Shown here piece by piece: positions 35,042 through 43,970 of a stretch of DNA of 64,000 bases (the stretch's first letter is position 1; every line of letters begins with the position of its first letter). The translations under genes and the position numbers were made by a program. The DNA lies in contig JAGFNW010000006.1 in assembly GCA_017592665.1 (NCBI GenBank), positions 62,001-126,000 on the forward strand, written 5' to 3'. The notes beneath the pieces were generated by a model. It searched no databases and had not been told where the DNA came from. It saw only the letters and a program-made list of their open reading frames with translations. The stretch is from Streptosporangiaceae bacterium NEAU-GS5 (GTDB lineage Bacteria; Actinomycetota; Actinomycetes; Streptosporangiales; Streptosporangiaceae).

Positions 35042-36217
35042 TCACCAAACCACCGGCAGCTCGCGGAACCCGCCGGTGACCCGATCGGCCCGGCGCGTCA
35101 GCTCCTCACGCGGCACGGCCAGCTCGAGCGTGGGGAAGCGGCGCGGCAGGGTGGAGAAGACAGCGCGCAGTTCCACCCGGGCCAGGCTCGCGCCGAGGCA
35201 GTAGCGCATGGCGTAGCCGAATCCGAGGTGCTGGTCGTACGCCTCCCGGCCGATGTCGAACCGCTCGGCGTCCTCGAAGACCTCCTCATCCCGGTTGGCC
35301 GCGATCACCGACACGGAGACCGCGTCACCCGCCTTGATCGTCACTCCGGCGATCTCCACGTCCTCGTGGGCGTACCGCAGGAGCGAGGTGTCGGTGGACG
35401 ACGCGAGCCGCAGGATCTCCTCGACCGCTCCCGGCGCGAGCGCCGCGTCCTTGGCGAGCGCGTCGTACTGCGTGCGGTCGCGGAGCAGGCAGAGCAGGCC
35501 CGTGTCGATCCGGTTGACGGTGGTCTCGTGGCCGGCGAACAGCAGCCCGGCCGCGATCCGCGCCACCTCGACCGGCGGGAGCTCGGCGCGAGCGAGGTCG
35601 GAGTAGATGTCCTCGCCCGGATCGGCGCGCTTGGCCTGCACGATGGTGTGCGTGTAGACGCCCAGCTCGGTCTGGGCCGCGGCCGAGCGCGCGGAGTCCC
35701 TCGTGTCGGTCATCGCGTCGGCCATCCGGCGGAAGGAGTCCCTGTCCTCGTACGGCACGCCCAGCAACTCGCAGATGACCTGCACGGGCAGCGGTACGGA
35801 GAACCGCTCGTGCAGGTCGGCGGGTGGCCCGGCGGCCTCGAGCTCGTCCAGCAGGTCGTCGACCAGCCCTTGGACGCGGCCGGAGAGCCGCTGCATGCGG
35901 CGCGCCGAGAAGGCGGGCGCGAGCAGGCGGCGCATGGCCTGGTGCGTGGCGCGCTCGGTCGCGTGGTCCCCGATGGGGCCGCCGAGCATCGCGTTGTTGG
36001 TGATCCGGGGAGCGGATTCGGGTGTGGGGTGCGACCGGCCGAGCCGGTCGTCGGCGAGGATCCGGCGCGCCTCCTCATAACCCGTGACCAGCCAGGCTTC
36101 GTCGCCGGTCTCGGTTCTTACTTTGGTGACCCGCGCCCGCTCCCGCAGTTCGCGGAACTCGGGCGGGATGTCCAGCACATCGCGGCGGGCAAAGGGCAAC
36201 TGCGGCAGCGTACTCAT
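35042..36217 (-). CDS. Cytochrome P450
   Basis: A 391-residue bacterial class I P450 monooxygenase. The I-helix oxygen-binding motif is AGHETT, the ExxR pair is in EEILRLAS, and the heme-ligating Cys340 is in FGYAMRYCLGAS. The heme loop departs from the usual FGxGxHxCxG: the second Gly is Ala and the His is Arg. AAGGGGG lies before the ATG at 36217; the open frame extends upstream but without support. Ferredoxin partner not seen nearby. With the coiled-coil and PLP genes it may form a small tailoring cluster; substrate unknown. Confidence 0.92.
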   Translation of the reverse strand: MSTLPQLPFARRDVLDIPPEFRELRERARVTKVRTETGDEAWLVTGYEEARRILADDRLGRSHPTPESAPRITNNAMLGGPIGDHATERATHQAMRRLLAPAFSARRMQRLSGRVQGLVDDLLDELEAAGPPADLHERFSVPLPVQVICELLGVPYEDRDSFRRMADAMTDTRDSARSAAAQTELGVYTHTIVQAKRADPGEDIYSDLARAELPPVEVARIAAGLLFAGHETTVNRIDTGLLCLLRDRTQYDALAKDAALAPGAVEEILRLASSTDTSLLRYAHEDVEIAGVTIKAGDAVSVSVIAANRDEEVFEDAERFDIGREAYDQHLGFGYAMRYCLGASLARVELRAVFSTLPRRFPTLELAVPREELTRRADRVTGGFRELPVVW

Positions 36218-36318
36218 AAATTTCCCCCTTTCGACCATGAACGTCGCATCACAGACGCGACCGGACAAGGTCCCGGCAGGTGAAGAAGTGCGCACCATCG
36301 GGCGACGTTAGGTGCGTG

Positions 36319-36356
36319 TTGACTGCACGTTAGGGCGACCTTCCGATACTACGGGC
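36319..36356 (+). promoter_or_regulatory. Candidate leaderless promoter of the injection-system regulator
   Basis: TTGACT at 36319-36324 and GATACT at 36345-36350, with a 20-base spacer. GATACT ends six bases before the GTG at 36357 and no ribosome site is present, so transcription probably begins at the start codon. An identical GATACT-N6-GTG arrangement precedes the HAD-like gene at 63092. Confidence 0.5.
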
Positions 36357-36971
36357 GTGAACCGCATCGCCGTCTATGTGCACGCGCACGATCCGATTCT
36401 GCGGGCGGGCGTGCTCAGCCAGCTGAGGCAACGTCCGGAACTGCGGCTGGCCGACCGCGACGAGGCCACGGTCGCCCTCGTCGTCGGCGACACGGTCGAC
36501 GACGATCTGCTGCGCGCGCTGAAGGCGCTGCGCTGCCGGGGCGACCTGCGCATCATAGTCATCTCCCGGCACGTCGACGACGGCGGCCTGATCGCCGTCA
36601 TGGAGGTCGGCGTGGCCGGTCTGGTGCGGCGCGCCGAGGCCACCGAGGATCGGCTGCTGACCATCATCCAGGCCGCCGCCAAGGGCGAGGGGTCGCTCCC
36701 GCCCGACCTGCTCGGTCGCCTGCTGACCCAGGTCGGCACGGTACAGCGCAACGTGCTCGGCCCGCGCGGGCTGACCTTCACCGGCCTCGCCGACCGGGAG
36801 ATCCAGGTCCTGCGTCTGGTGGCCGACGGCTACGACACGGCCGAGATCGCCGCGCGGCTGTGCTACTCCCAGCGGACCGTGAAAAGCGTCATGCACGACG
36901 TCACGACCCGCCTCAACCTGCGCAACCGCTCCCACGCGGTCGCCTACGCGCTGAGGAATGGGCTGCTGTGA
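36357..36971 (+). CDS. LuxR-family regulator of the injection-system cluster
   Basis: A 204-residue protein with a receiver-like N-terminal half and a C-terminal LuxR helix-turn-helix (LADREIQVLRLVADGYDTAEIA, then QRTVKSVMHDV). The usual receiver phosphorylation residues are not obvious: the position expected for the Asp falls in VALVVGDTV, so control by phosphorylation is doubtful. Such atypical regulators commonly stand first in actinobacterial CIS clusters. Its stop overlaps the GTG of the Pvc16-like gene, so it is cotranscribed with the structural genes and may control them. Confidence 0.85.
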   Translation: MNRIAVYVHAHDPILRAGVLSQLRQRPELRLADRDEATVALVVGDTVDDDLLRALKALRCRGDLRIIVISRHVDDGGLIAVMEVGVAGLVRRAEATEDRLLTIIQAAAKGEGSLPPDLLGRLLTQVGTVQRNVLGPRGLTFTGLADREIQVLRLVADGYDTAEIAARLCYSQRTVKSVMHDVTTRLNLRNRSHAVAYALRNGLL

Positions 36972-37576
36972 TCCACGAGGTCGACGAGGCGCTACGCGCC
37001 CTGATCCGCGACCAGGCGCTGACGGACGGCATCGAGATCATGCTCGAGGCCCCGACGAAGGACTGGGCGGCCCGGCGCAACACGCCGACGGTGAACATGT
37101 ATCTGTACGACATCCGCGAGGATCTGCGCCGCCGCGAGGTCGGGCGGGTCCCGGAGTACAACGATCAGGGCCGGATCGCGGCCCGGCATCCCCCGCCCCG
37201 TTACATGAAGCTGTCCTACCTGGTCACGGCGTGGACGCAGCGCCCGGAGGACGAGCACCGGCTGCTGTCGGCCATGCTGGCGGTCCTGCTCGCGCATTCC
37301 CACCTCGTCGGCCTGAGCGGCGACCTGGCGGAGCTGGGGCTGCCGGTGCCGATGACGGTCGCCCTGCCGCCGCCGGAGGACCGCGCCTTCGCCGACGTGT
37401 GGACGGCGCTCGGCGGCGAGTTGAAGCCGTCGCTCGACGTCGTGGTCAGCGCGCCCGTGCTGGCCGGTCCGCCGCGCCCGGCGGCGCCGCTGGTCACCGA
37501 GGAGTTGGTGGCGAAGGTGGTGGATCGGGACACCAACGTCGTGATGTCCCGGCAGCTGCGGCGGTGGCGGCCGTGA
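36968..37576 (+). CDS. DUF4255 (Pvc16-like) tail terminator protein
   Basis: A 202-residue protein with the DUF4255 pattern: IHEVDEALRALIRDQAL at the start, PTVNMYLYDIREDLRRRE near residue 45 and YMKLSYLVTAWTQRPEDEHRLL near 80. In Photorhabdus and Serratia particles the equivalent (Pvc16/Afp16) caps the distal end of sheath and tube and ends assembly. The GTG overlaps the regulator stop (GTGA), and its own stop overlaps the ATPase start the same way. Confidence 0.88.
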   Translation: MIHEVDEALRALIRDQALTDGIEIMLEAPTKDWAARRNTPTVNMYLYDIREDLRRREVGRVPEYNDQGRIAARHPPPRYMKLSYLVTAWTQRPEDEHRLLSAMLAVLLAHSHLVGLSGDLAELGLPVPMTVALPPPEDRAFADVWTALGGELKPSLDVVVSAPVLAGPPRPAAPLVTEELVAKVVDRDTNVVMSRQLRRWRP

Positions 37577-39612
37577 CCCCCGTGTCCGAACTGTCCGACC
37601 TCACCGACCCCAGCCTGACGCACCTGTTCGCCCGCCTCGGCCTGGTCGAGCAGCGCGTACGGCAGGCCGTGGCCGCCTTCCGGGCCCGCGACCCGCTGCC
37701 CGACGACCCGTTCCGCGGCCTCTACTTGTCCGACGAGGCCGTGAACGCCATCCTGCGGACGCACCGCGAGCCGTTCGGGCAGGACGACGCCGTGCTGGCC
37801 GAGGTCGAGGCCGCCGCCGACGCGGCCGAGGCGGCCGGGCACGAGCTGCGGCTGCGCCGGCTCGCCCGGTCGGCCGCCCTGACCCCGCTCGACGTCGCCC
37901 TGCTAGTGGCGGCCCTGGTCCCGGACGTGGACAGCCGCTACGAGCAGCTCTACGGCTACCTCAACGACGACGTCACCCGGCGCCGGGCCACGGTCGGCCT
38001 GGCGCTGCGGCTGTGCGGAATGCCGGAGGCGTCGGCCGCGGCGCGGGCGCGCGTCGACGCGCTCGTCGCCTGCGGGTTGCTGGTCGTGGAGGACCTGGAC
38101 CGCCCCCTTCTGTCCCGCACGCTGCGGGTGCCCGACCGGGTGAGCGCGCATCTGCTGGGGGACGACCGGCCCGATCCCGCCCTGGCCGAGGCGCTCGAAG
38201 ACGGCCGCCCCAGCCAGAATCTTCCGGGCGCCGACCGGCTCGCGACGGCCCTGCGCAACGGCATCCGGCTGATCCACGTCCGCGAACGTCCCGGGGCAAG
38301 CGGGCGCGCCCTCGGCGTCGCCGCCCTGCACGAGGTCCTCCCCGGCGCGCTCTGCGCGGACGCCACCCGGCTCGACCCGGATCTGGCCCGCGCGCTCTAC
38401 CGCGAGGCCCTGCTGACCGGGAAAGGCCTGGTCATCGGCCCCGTCACCGGCCCTCTCCCGGCGCCACCGCACGCCGCGATCACCGTCGTCCTGTACGGCC
38501 CGGCCCCCTTCGACCCGAGATGGAGCGCGGTTCCGCCGCTGCCGGTCGAGGCCCAGGCCGTACCAGGGGATGTGCGGGCCGAACTGTGGCGCGACGCGCT
38601 CGACGGCCTGCTCGACGGGGCGGATGCGGACGCCGCGACGGCCCATTTCACCCTCGGCCCCGAGCAGATCAGGCGGGCCGCCGCGGCCGCCTCGCTCGCG
38701 GCGCGCGCCGAGGAGCTCCCGGTGGACGTGCGCCATCTGCGCCTCGGCGCGCGCACCCAGAACGCGGGCGGGCTGGAACGCCTGGCCCGCCGCACCGAAC
38801 CTCAGGTGGGCTGGGACGACCTGGTCCTGCCGAACAATGTCGCGGCGCAGCTGCACGAGCTGGCCGCCCGCGCCCGGTTCCGCGACCAGGTGCTGGGCGG
38901 CTGGCGGATGCGGCCGGGCGGCGGGCGCGGACGCGGCGTGACGGCGCTGTTCGCCGGCGACTCGGGCACCGGCAAGACCATGTCCGCCGAGGTGATCGCG
39001 GCCTCCCTCGGCCTCGACCTCTACACGGTCAACCTGGCCACTGTGGTCGACAAGTACGTCGGGGAGACCGAGAAGAACCTCGAACGGATCTTCGCCGAGG
39101 CGGCCGGGGTCAATGGCGTGCTGCTGTTCGACGAGGCCGACGCGATCTTCGGGCGGCGGTCGGAGGTGCGCGACGCGCACGACAGGTACGCCAACATCGA
39201 AAGCGCCTACCTGCTGCAGCGCATGGAGACCTTCGACGGCCTCGCCGTCTTGGCCACGAACCTTCGCGCCAACCTCGACGAGGCCTTCACGCGGCGGCTG
39301 GACCAGGTGATCGACTTCCCGGTGCCCACGCCCGATCTGCGGCTGGCCCTCTGGGACCGTTGCCTCGGGCCCTGGCTGCCCCGCGCCGCCGACGTGGACC
39401 TCGACTTCCTGGCCCGCTCGTTCGAGCTGGCCGGCGGGCACATCAGGTCGGCGGCGATCACCGCCGCCTACCTCGCCGCGGCCTCCGGGGAGCCGATGCG
39501 GATGGCCGACGTGGTCGGAGCGGTCGCCCGCGAGTATCGCAAGCTCGGCCGGCTTTGCCTGGACCGCGAATTCGGACCTTACATTCCGCTCATCACCGGG
39601 GAGTACCGATGA
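37573..39612 (+). CDS. AAA+ ATPase of the injection system (Pvc15-like)
   Basis: A 679-residue protein. The first 400 residues contain a helical winged-type region; the AAA domain has Walker A GDSGTGKT (residues 462-469), Walker B with Asp520-Glu521 in LLFDEADAIFG and sensor residues near LATNLRANLD. AAA proteins of this kind are near-universal in extracellular-type CIS loci and are thought to help assembly or cargo loading. It is coupled by four-base overlaps to the genes on both sides. Confidence 0.92.
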   Translation: MTPVSELSDLTDPSLTHLFARLGLVEQRVRQAVAAFRARDPLPDDPFRGLYLSDEAVNAILRTHREPFGQDDAVLAEVEAAADAAEAAGHELRLRRLARSAALTPLDVALLVAALVPDVDSRYEQLYGYLNDDVTRRRATVGLALRLCGMPEASAAARARVDALVACGLLVVEDLDRPLLSRTLRVPDRVSAHLLGDDRPDPALAEALEDGRPSQNLPGADRLATALRNGIRLIHVRERPGASGRALGVAALHEVLPGALCADATRLDPDLARALYREALLTGKGLVIGPVTGPLPAPPHAAITVVLYGPAPFDPRWSAVPPLPVEAQAVPGDVRAELWRDALDGLLDGADADAATAHFTLGPEQIRRAAAAASLAARAEELPVDVRHLRLGARTQNAGGLERLARRTEPQVGWDDLVLPNNVAAQLHELAARARFRDQVLGGWRMRPGGGRGRGVTALFAGDSGTGKTMSAEVIAASLGLDLYTVNLATVVDKYVGETEKNLERIFAEAAGVNGVLLFDEADAIFGRRSEVRDAHDRYANIESAYLLQRMETFDGLAVLATNLRANLDEAFTRRLDQVIDFPVPTPDLRLALWDRCLGPWLPRAADVDLDFLARSFELAGGHIRSAAITAAYLAAASGEPMRMADVVGAVAREYRKLGRLCLDREFGPYIPLITGEYR

Positions 39613-41405
39613 ATTGCCCCAGCTGCGGAACCGCCAACCCGGTCGGCACCCAGTTCTGCCAGAACTGCGGCGCCTATCTGACCTGGGAGCATGAACAGGA
39701 ACAGCAGCCGCAGACGTTCATCCGGCCGCAGGCCCAGCAGCAGGCCGGCATGCGCATGGAGCTCGACACCGCAGAGGTCTCCGCAGACCCGGGCGGCAAC
39801 GCGCGGGCGCAGGTCACCGTGTTCAACACGGGGACCAGGGTGGAGCAGTTCCGGGTGTCGATCACCGGCACGGCCGCACGCTGGGCGACGGTCACACCAT
39901 CCGAGATGACCGTGTATCCGGGCAACTCGGCGGCGGCCACGGTCACGTTCGCGCCGCCGCGCTCCCCCGCTGGTCCGGCCGGCACGTGGGACTTCGCCGT
40001 CGAGGCCGCGTCCACGGTCAGCGGCCTCCACGAGGCCCGGCCCGGCCGGCTGACGATCGGACGTTTCCAGGCGCTCTCGGCCGCGCTCGTGCCGCCCGCG
40101 ACCCGCGGCGGCGAGCGCACCCAGCACGTCCTGGCGCTGGAGAACCAGGGCAACGCGGCCGAAGACGTCTGGCTGACGGCCGCCGACTCGGAGGGCGAGC
40201 TGCGCATCGGCCTGCCCGCCCAAGTTCGGCTGCGGCCCGGCAAGACTGAGGTCCCCGTCGATGTCGCGGCCACGCCGGCGACCTTCGGGCTGCCCAAGCG
40301 CGTGACCTTCCAGGTGGTCGTCACGCCCGGCGGGGAACGGCCGATCACGGTCGACGGCACGCGCGTCGTCGTGCCGCGCTTCGGCCGCTGGCCGCTGATC
40401 GTGGCCCCGGTGGCCGTCGCGGCGCTGGTCGCGATCGCGATGGTCGCGCTGAGCCGTTCCGGCGGCGATGCGGCGGCGCCCCCGGCGGCGGCCGGGCAGG
40501 GCGAGCAGTCGGCCGGAGCCACGCCCTCCGCGAAGGGCAAGCCGTCCAAGAAGCCCGGGGCGAAGAACACGCCGAAGAGCACGCCGAAAAGGCCTCAGCC
40601 GGTCTACTTCAGCGGCAAGACGGCGCTGCGCGGCGGCGCGGCCGAGGTGAGCGTGCCGAGCCTGCCGCAGGACGCGCACATCTTCCTCACCCCTGACCTG
40701 ACCGCCATCAGCGGCGCGGGCGTCCAGGTCGCCGACGGCGTCCACACGGGCAGCGGCTTCCCGGCCGCCGCGCTCCGGGTGACCGCGCGCGCAGACGCCT
40801 CGTTCCGGGTCGAGCCGATTTCCGGTACGCCTCCGGAGGACCTGCGCTTCAGCTGGCTCGTGGTCGACAAGCCCAGCGGGTCGATCGGGGCCCTGCCGTT
40901 CCAGGCGGGAACCGGGCGGATCCCCGGCGGCGAGAAGCGGGTCGACGTATCCGGAGTCCAAGGGGTCGGCCCGCAGAGCGTGATCATCCTGACGGTCGGT
41001 GGCGGCTCCCAGGATGTGCGGGTCGACCGGAAGGCCGACGGCGTGTTCACCGTGGCCACGGCCGACGGCGTGCCCGCGGCCTCCGACGTCGAGTTCGACT
41101 ACCTGGTCGTGGATCCGTCGGGCGGCGGCGACGGCCCTGACAAGGCGGCCGCCGGATTCGGCGAGACCACGAACGGCCAGGTCGGAGTGGATGGGCCGCG
41201 CCTGGAGAACGGGCTGATCAGCGCGACCGCCGCGGTCCTTCTCACCACGGACTCCACCGCCTTCCAGGACGATCCGGGCAGCGCCGACGCCGCCTTCGCC
41301 GGCGTCTGCGTCGTGAACCAGGGCAGCGGCTTCGCCACCGTGGAGCCCTTCTTCGTTCAGCGGCCCAACGTCAAAACCCCCTATGACTGGCTGGTCGTGA
41401 CATGA
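39609..41405 (+). CDS. Zinc-ribbon, single-pass membrane protein 1 of the CIS cluster
   Basis: A 598-residue protein. A zinc ribbon (CPSCG, then FCQNCG) is followed by two Ig-like domains with VFNTGTRVEQFRV and LALENQGNAAEDVWL, then a membrane helix near 260-282. A Lys/Pro/Ser spacer and an outer domain follow, with three sub-repeats each ending in a W/Y-LVV phrase (SWLVVD, DYLVVD, DWLVV). The ribbon and Ig-like parts should face the cytoplasm and the last part the wall side. It may tether the particle to the membrane. First of three tandem paralogues, all overlap-coupled. Confidence 0.82.
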   Translation: MNCPSCGTANPVGTQFCQNCGAYLTWEHEQEQQPQTFIRPQAQQQAGMRMELDTAEVSADPGGNARAQVTVFNTGTRVEQFRVSITGTAARWATVTPSEMTVYPGNSAAATVTFAPPRSPAGPAGTWDFAVEAASTVSGLHEARPGRLTIGRFQALSAALVPPATRGGERTQHVLALENQGNAAEDVWLTAADSEGELRIGLPAQVRLRPGKTEVPVDVAATPATFGLPKRVTFQVVVTPGGERPITVDGTRVVVPRFGRWPLIVAPVAVAALVAIAMVALSRSGGDAAAPPAAAGQGEQSAGATPSAKGKPSKKPGAKNTPKSTPKRPQPVYFSGKTALRGGAAEVSVPSLPQDAHIFLTPDLTAISGAGVQVADGVHTGSGFPAAALRVTARADASFRVEPISGTPPEDLRFSWLVVDKPSGSIGALPFQAGTGRIPGGEKRVDVSGVQGVGPQSVIILTVGGGSQDVRVDRKADGVFTVATADGVPAASDVEFDYLVVDPSGGGDGPDKAAAGFGETTNGQVGVDGPRLENGLISATAAVLLTTDSTAFQDDPGSADAAFAGVCVVNQGSGFATVEPFFVQRPNVKTPYDWLVVT

Positions 41406-42400
41406 GCCTGACCTGCGCCCGATGTGGCCACCAGAACGTCGACGGCGCCCAGTTCTGCGCGAATCCCTCCTGCGGCGCCTACCTGCCGTGGGATCGGACC
41501 CGCCAGCCGGGCACCGTGAGCATGCCGATCGCCGAACAGCGGGCCGGCCTCCGGATCGACCTCGCCGACAGTGCTCTCACGGTCGATCCAGGACAAACGG
41601 TCGGGACGACCGTGACCATCCACAACACGGGCACCCGGGTCGAGCAGTTCCGGCTGCGCCTGTTCGGGCCGGCCTCGGCGTGGGGCCAGGCCGACCCGGC
41701 CGAGCTCGCCGTCTATCCCGGCACCAAAGGGACCTCCACCGTACGGTTCACCCCGCCCCGATCCGCGGAGACGGGGGCCGGTCGGTGGGACTTCGGCGTG
41801 CTGGTCGAATCGGCCGTCAACTCGGGCCTCCACGCCGACGCCACCGGCTGGCTGACCGTGGGCACCTTCTCGGCGCTCAAAGCCGAACTCTGGCCTCAGG
41901 TCACCCGGGGACGGGCGACCACCGAACACTCGGTCATCCTCGACAACCAGGGCAATCTGCCCGAGGTCGTGAACCTGAGCGCGACGGACGAGTCGGGCGA
42001 ACTGCGGATCCAGCTGCCGTCCCAGGTGACCGCCGGGCCGGGCCGTACGTTCGTGCCGGTCAAGGTGAGCCTGCTGACCGGGCAGGGGGCCGAGCGGCAC
42101 GACGGGCGGACGTTCCGCTTCTCGGTGACCGCGACGCCGCAGGACGGCACACCGGTCATGCTGTCCGGGTCGCGGGCGTTCCCGGCCAAGTCGCAGCCCA
42201 AGCCCGTGCCGCAGCCACCGCCCCAGCCGCAGGTGGTCTTCATGCCCGCGCCCGCGGCCAAAAAGCGCGGCTGTCTCGGCGGCTTCATCAAGCTCGTGGT
42301 GTGGCTGGTGATCATCGCAGGCCTGGTCGCGGCCGGGCTCTGGGCGTACCAGGCGGGCCTGCTGCAGGAGTGGCTGGACAAGTTGGAGAATCTGAAGTGA
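41402..42400 (+). CDS. Zinc-ribbon membrane protein 2 of the CIS cluster (tail-anchored)
   Basis: A 332-residue paralogue with CARCG/FCANPSCGAYLPW ribbon, the same Ig-like pair (IHNTGTRVEQFRL; ILDNQGNLPEVVNL), a Pro/Gln linker and a membrane helix at the very end (about 297-318: WLVIIAGLVAAGLW) followed by only some 14 residues. Unlike its neighbours it therefore lacks an outer domain. ATGA overlap upstream and GTGA overlap downstream. Confidence 0.82.
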   Translation: MSLTCARCGHQNVDGAQFCANPSCGAYLPWDRTRQPGTVSMPIAEQRAGLRIDLADSALTVDPGQTVGTTVTIHNTGTRVEQFRLRLFGPASAWGQADPAELAVYPGTKGTSTVRFTPPRSAETGAGRWDFGVLVESAVNSGLHADATGWLTVGTFSALKAELWPQVTRGRATTEHSVILDNQGNLPEVVNLSATDESGELRIQLPSQVTAGPGRTFVPVKVSLLTGQGAERHDGRTFRFSVTATPQDGTPVMLSGSRAFPAKSQPKPVPQPPPQPQVVFMPAPAAKKRGCLGGFIKLVVWLVIIAGLVAAGLWAYQAGLLQEWLDKLENLK

Positions 42401-43863
42401 GCGTCACGTGCCGAGTGTGCGGGCAGGTCAACTCGGACGGCACGCAGTTCTGCGTCAACCCGTCCTGCGGCGCCTACCTGCCGTGGGATCGCACCGCCGG
42501 ACACCAGCGGCCGCCCGCCCCGCCACCACCCCAGCAGCCGCCCGCCCCACGGCCGCAGCCGCCGCGCCAGGCGCCACCGCCGCCGGAGGCATCGCGGACG
42601 GCCCAGCAGCCGAGGGTCGAGGATCAGCGGACCGGGGCCAGGATCGAGCTGGCGCAGTCGGCGCTCTCGGTCGAGCCCGGCCAGGTCACCGACACGCAGG
42701 CGACCATCCACAACACGGGCACCCGAGTCGAGCGCTTCACCGTGCGCGTCTCGGGGCCGGCCGCACGCTGGGCAACCGTCGAGCCGGCCGATGTCACGGT
42801 CTATCCGGGCCAGCCCGGGGTGTGCATGGTGAAGTTCGCGCCGCCGCGGCAGGCCGCGAACACGGCCGGCGCCTGGAACTTCGGCGTGCTCGCCGACTCC
42901 CAGGTCACGCCCGGCCTGCAGGCCAGCGCCGTCGGATCGGTGCAGCTGGGCGGGTTCCGCGCGCTCACGTTGTCGCTGGAGCCCGGCTCCGGGCCTCGGC
43001 AGATCCTGTACGTGGACAACCAGGGCAACATGCCGGAACAGGTGTCGCTCGCGGGCGCCGACAGCGAGGGGCTGCTCCGGTTCGAGATCCCGCCGGGTGT
43101 CACGGTGAACCCTGGGCGTTCGGCCGTGCCGTTCCGGGTGCGGGCGCGGCGCGACTGGTTCGGCAAGCCGAAACGGGTGCCCTACCGGGTGACCTCGACC
43201 CCGTCGGACGGGCAGCCGCTGACGGCCGACGGCGTACGGGTCCTCAAGCCGCTGTTGGGCGTGCTCCCGCTGGTCCTGGCCGGGGTGCTGGCCGTGGCCG
43301 CGGCCGGCGGAGTGGCGCTCAAGATGCGCTCGTCCGGCGATTCGAGCGGGTCCGGCGGCACGGTCACGGCGGCGACGCGGTCCTCCGAGCCGGAGCAGAC
43401 GAGCGAGAAGACGCCCACGTCGGAGCCGACCACGGAGGAGCCGTCCCCGGAGCCGACGCCCGAGGAGACGACCGAACCGCCACCTCCGCCACCGTCGCCG
43501 GACCCGCCGACGACGACCCCGCCTCCACCCGTGGACCCCGCGACGCAGCTGCTGATCGAATATCGCCGGGAGGGTGGGCTCGCCGGGTGGCTCGACCGGA
43601 TCACGGTGTTCGGCGACGGCCGTGCCACGGTCGACCGCGGCCAGGGCGCCAACGACAAGCACCTGACCGACAGCGAACTGAGCGACCTCAAGGACAAGCT
43701 GGCCAACCTCCCGATCGGCCAGTCGGAGGAGGATCCCCAGATCCGGGATGAGGTCACGTACGTGATGACCGTGAACGGCCGGCAGTGGACTCAGTACGAC
43801 GGCCTGGACGGCGGCTGGGACGAGGTGGCCGAAATCCTCGAGGGAGTCATAGAGCGCCCCTAG
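42397..43863 (+). CDS. Zinc-ribbon membrane protein 3 with C-terminal emfourin-like domain
   Basis: A 488-residue paralogue. Ribbon CRVCG/FCVNPSCGAYLPW, a Pro-rich linker, the Ig-like pair, a membrane helix near 285-308, then a Glu/Thr/Pro-rich spacer long enough to cross the wall. The last 100 residues start IEYRREGGLAGWLDRITV and resemble emfourin (M4 metalloprotease inhibitor) domains, from memory of their GG-A-G pattern and the closing strand VMTVNGRQW. GTG start overlaps the previous stop. A likely hairpin follows the stop codon. Confidence 0.8.
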   Translation: MSVTCRVCGQVNSDGTQFCVNPSCGAYLPWDRTAGHQRPPAPPPPQQPPAPRPQPPRQAPPPPEASRTAQQPRVEDQRTGARIELAQSALSVEPGQVTDTQATIHNTGTRVERFTVRVSGPAARWATVEPADVTVYPGQPGVCMVKFAPPRQAANTAGAWNFGVLADSQVTPGLQASAVGSVQLGGFRALTLSLEPGSGPRQILYVDNQGNMPEQVSLAGADSEGLLRFEIPPGVTVNPGRSAVPFRVRARRDWFGKPKRVPYRVTSTPSDGQPLTADGVRVLKPLLGVLPLVLAGVLAVAAAGGVALKMRSSGDSSGSGGTVTAATRSSEPEQTSEKTPTSEPTTEEPSPEPTPEETTEPPPPPPSPDPPTTTPPPPVDPATQLLIEYRREGGLAGWLDRITVFGDGRATVDRGQGANDKHLTDSELSDLKDKLANLPIGQSEEDPQIRDEVTYVMTVNGRQWTQYDGLDGGWDEVAEILEGVIERP

Positions 43864-43867
43864 CCCC

Positions 43868-43894
43868 AAAGGGCATCGGCCCCTGCCCTTTCGG
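43868..43894 (+). terminator. Hairpin after the zinc-ribbon genes, with half of an inverted 11-mer
   Basis: AAAGGGCA (43868-43875) and TGCCCTTT (43884-43891) form a perfect 8-base stem with an 8-base loop, right after the stop at 43863. No T-run follows, so it may be a weak or processing hairpin rather than a full terminator. TGCCCTTTCGG at 43884-43894 reappears inverted at 46554-46564. Confidence 0.5.
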
Positions 43895-43970
43895 CCGCAC
43901 GCGCGGCCGAACCCTCCGGCCCGGCCCAGGGCTACCGTCCGAAGTGGGCCCTGAGGAGGAGGCGGCTGAC

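Noticed and set aside
37903-41405. Long alternative frames on both strands across the AAA and zinc-ribbon genes
   Set aside because: Composition is Arg/Pro/Gly-rich and featureless, while the chosen frames hold Walker motifs, zinc ribbons and membrane helices.
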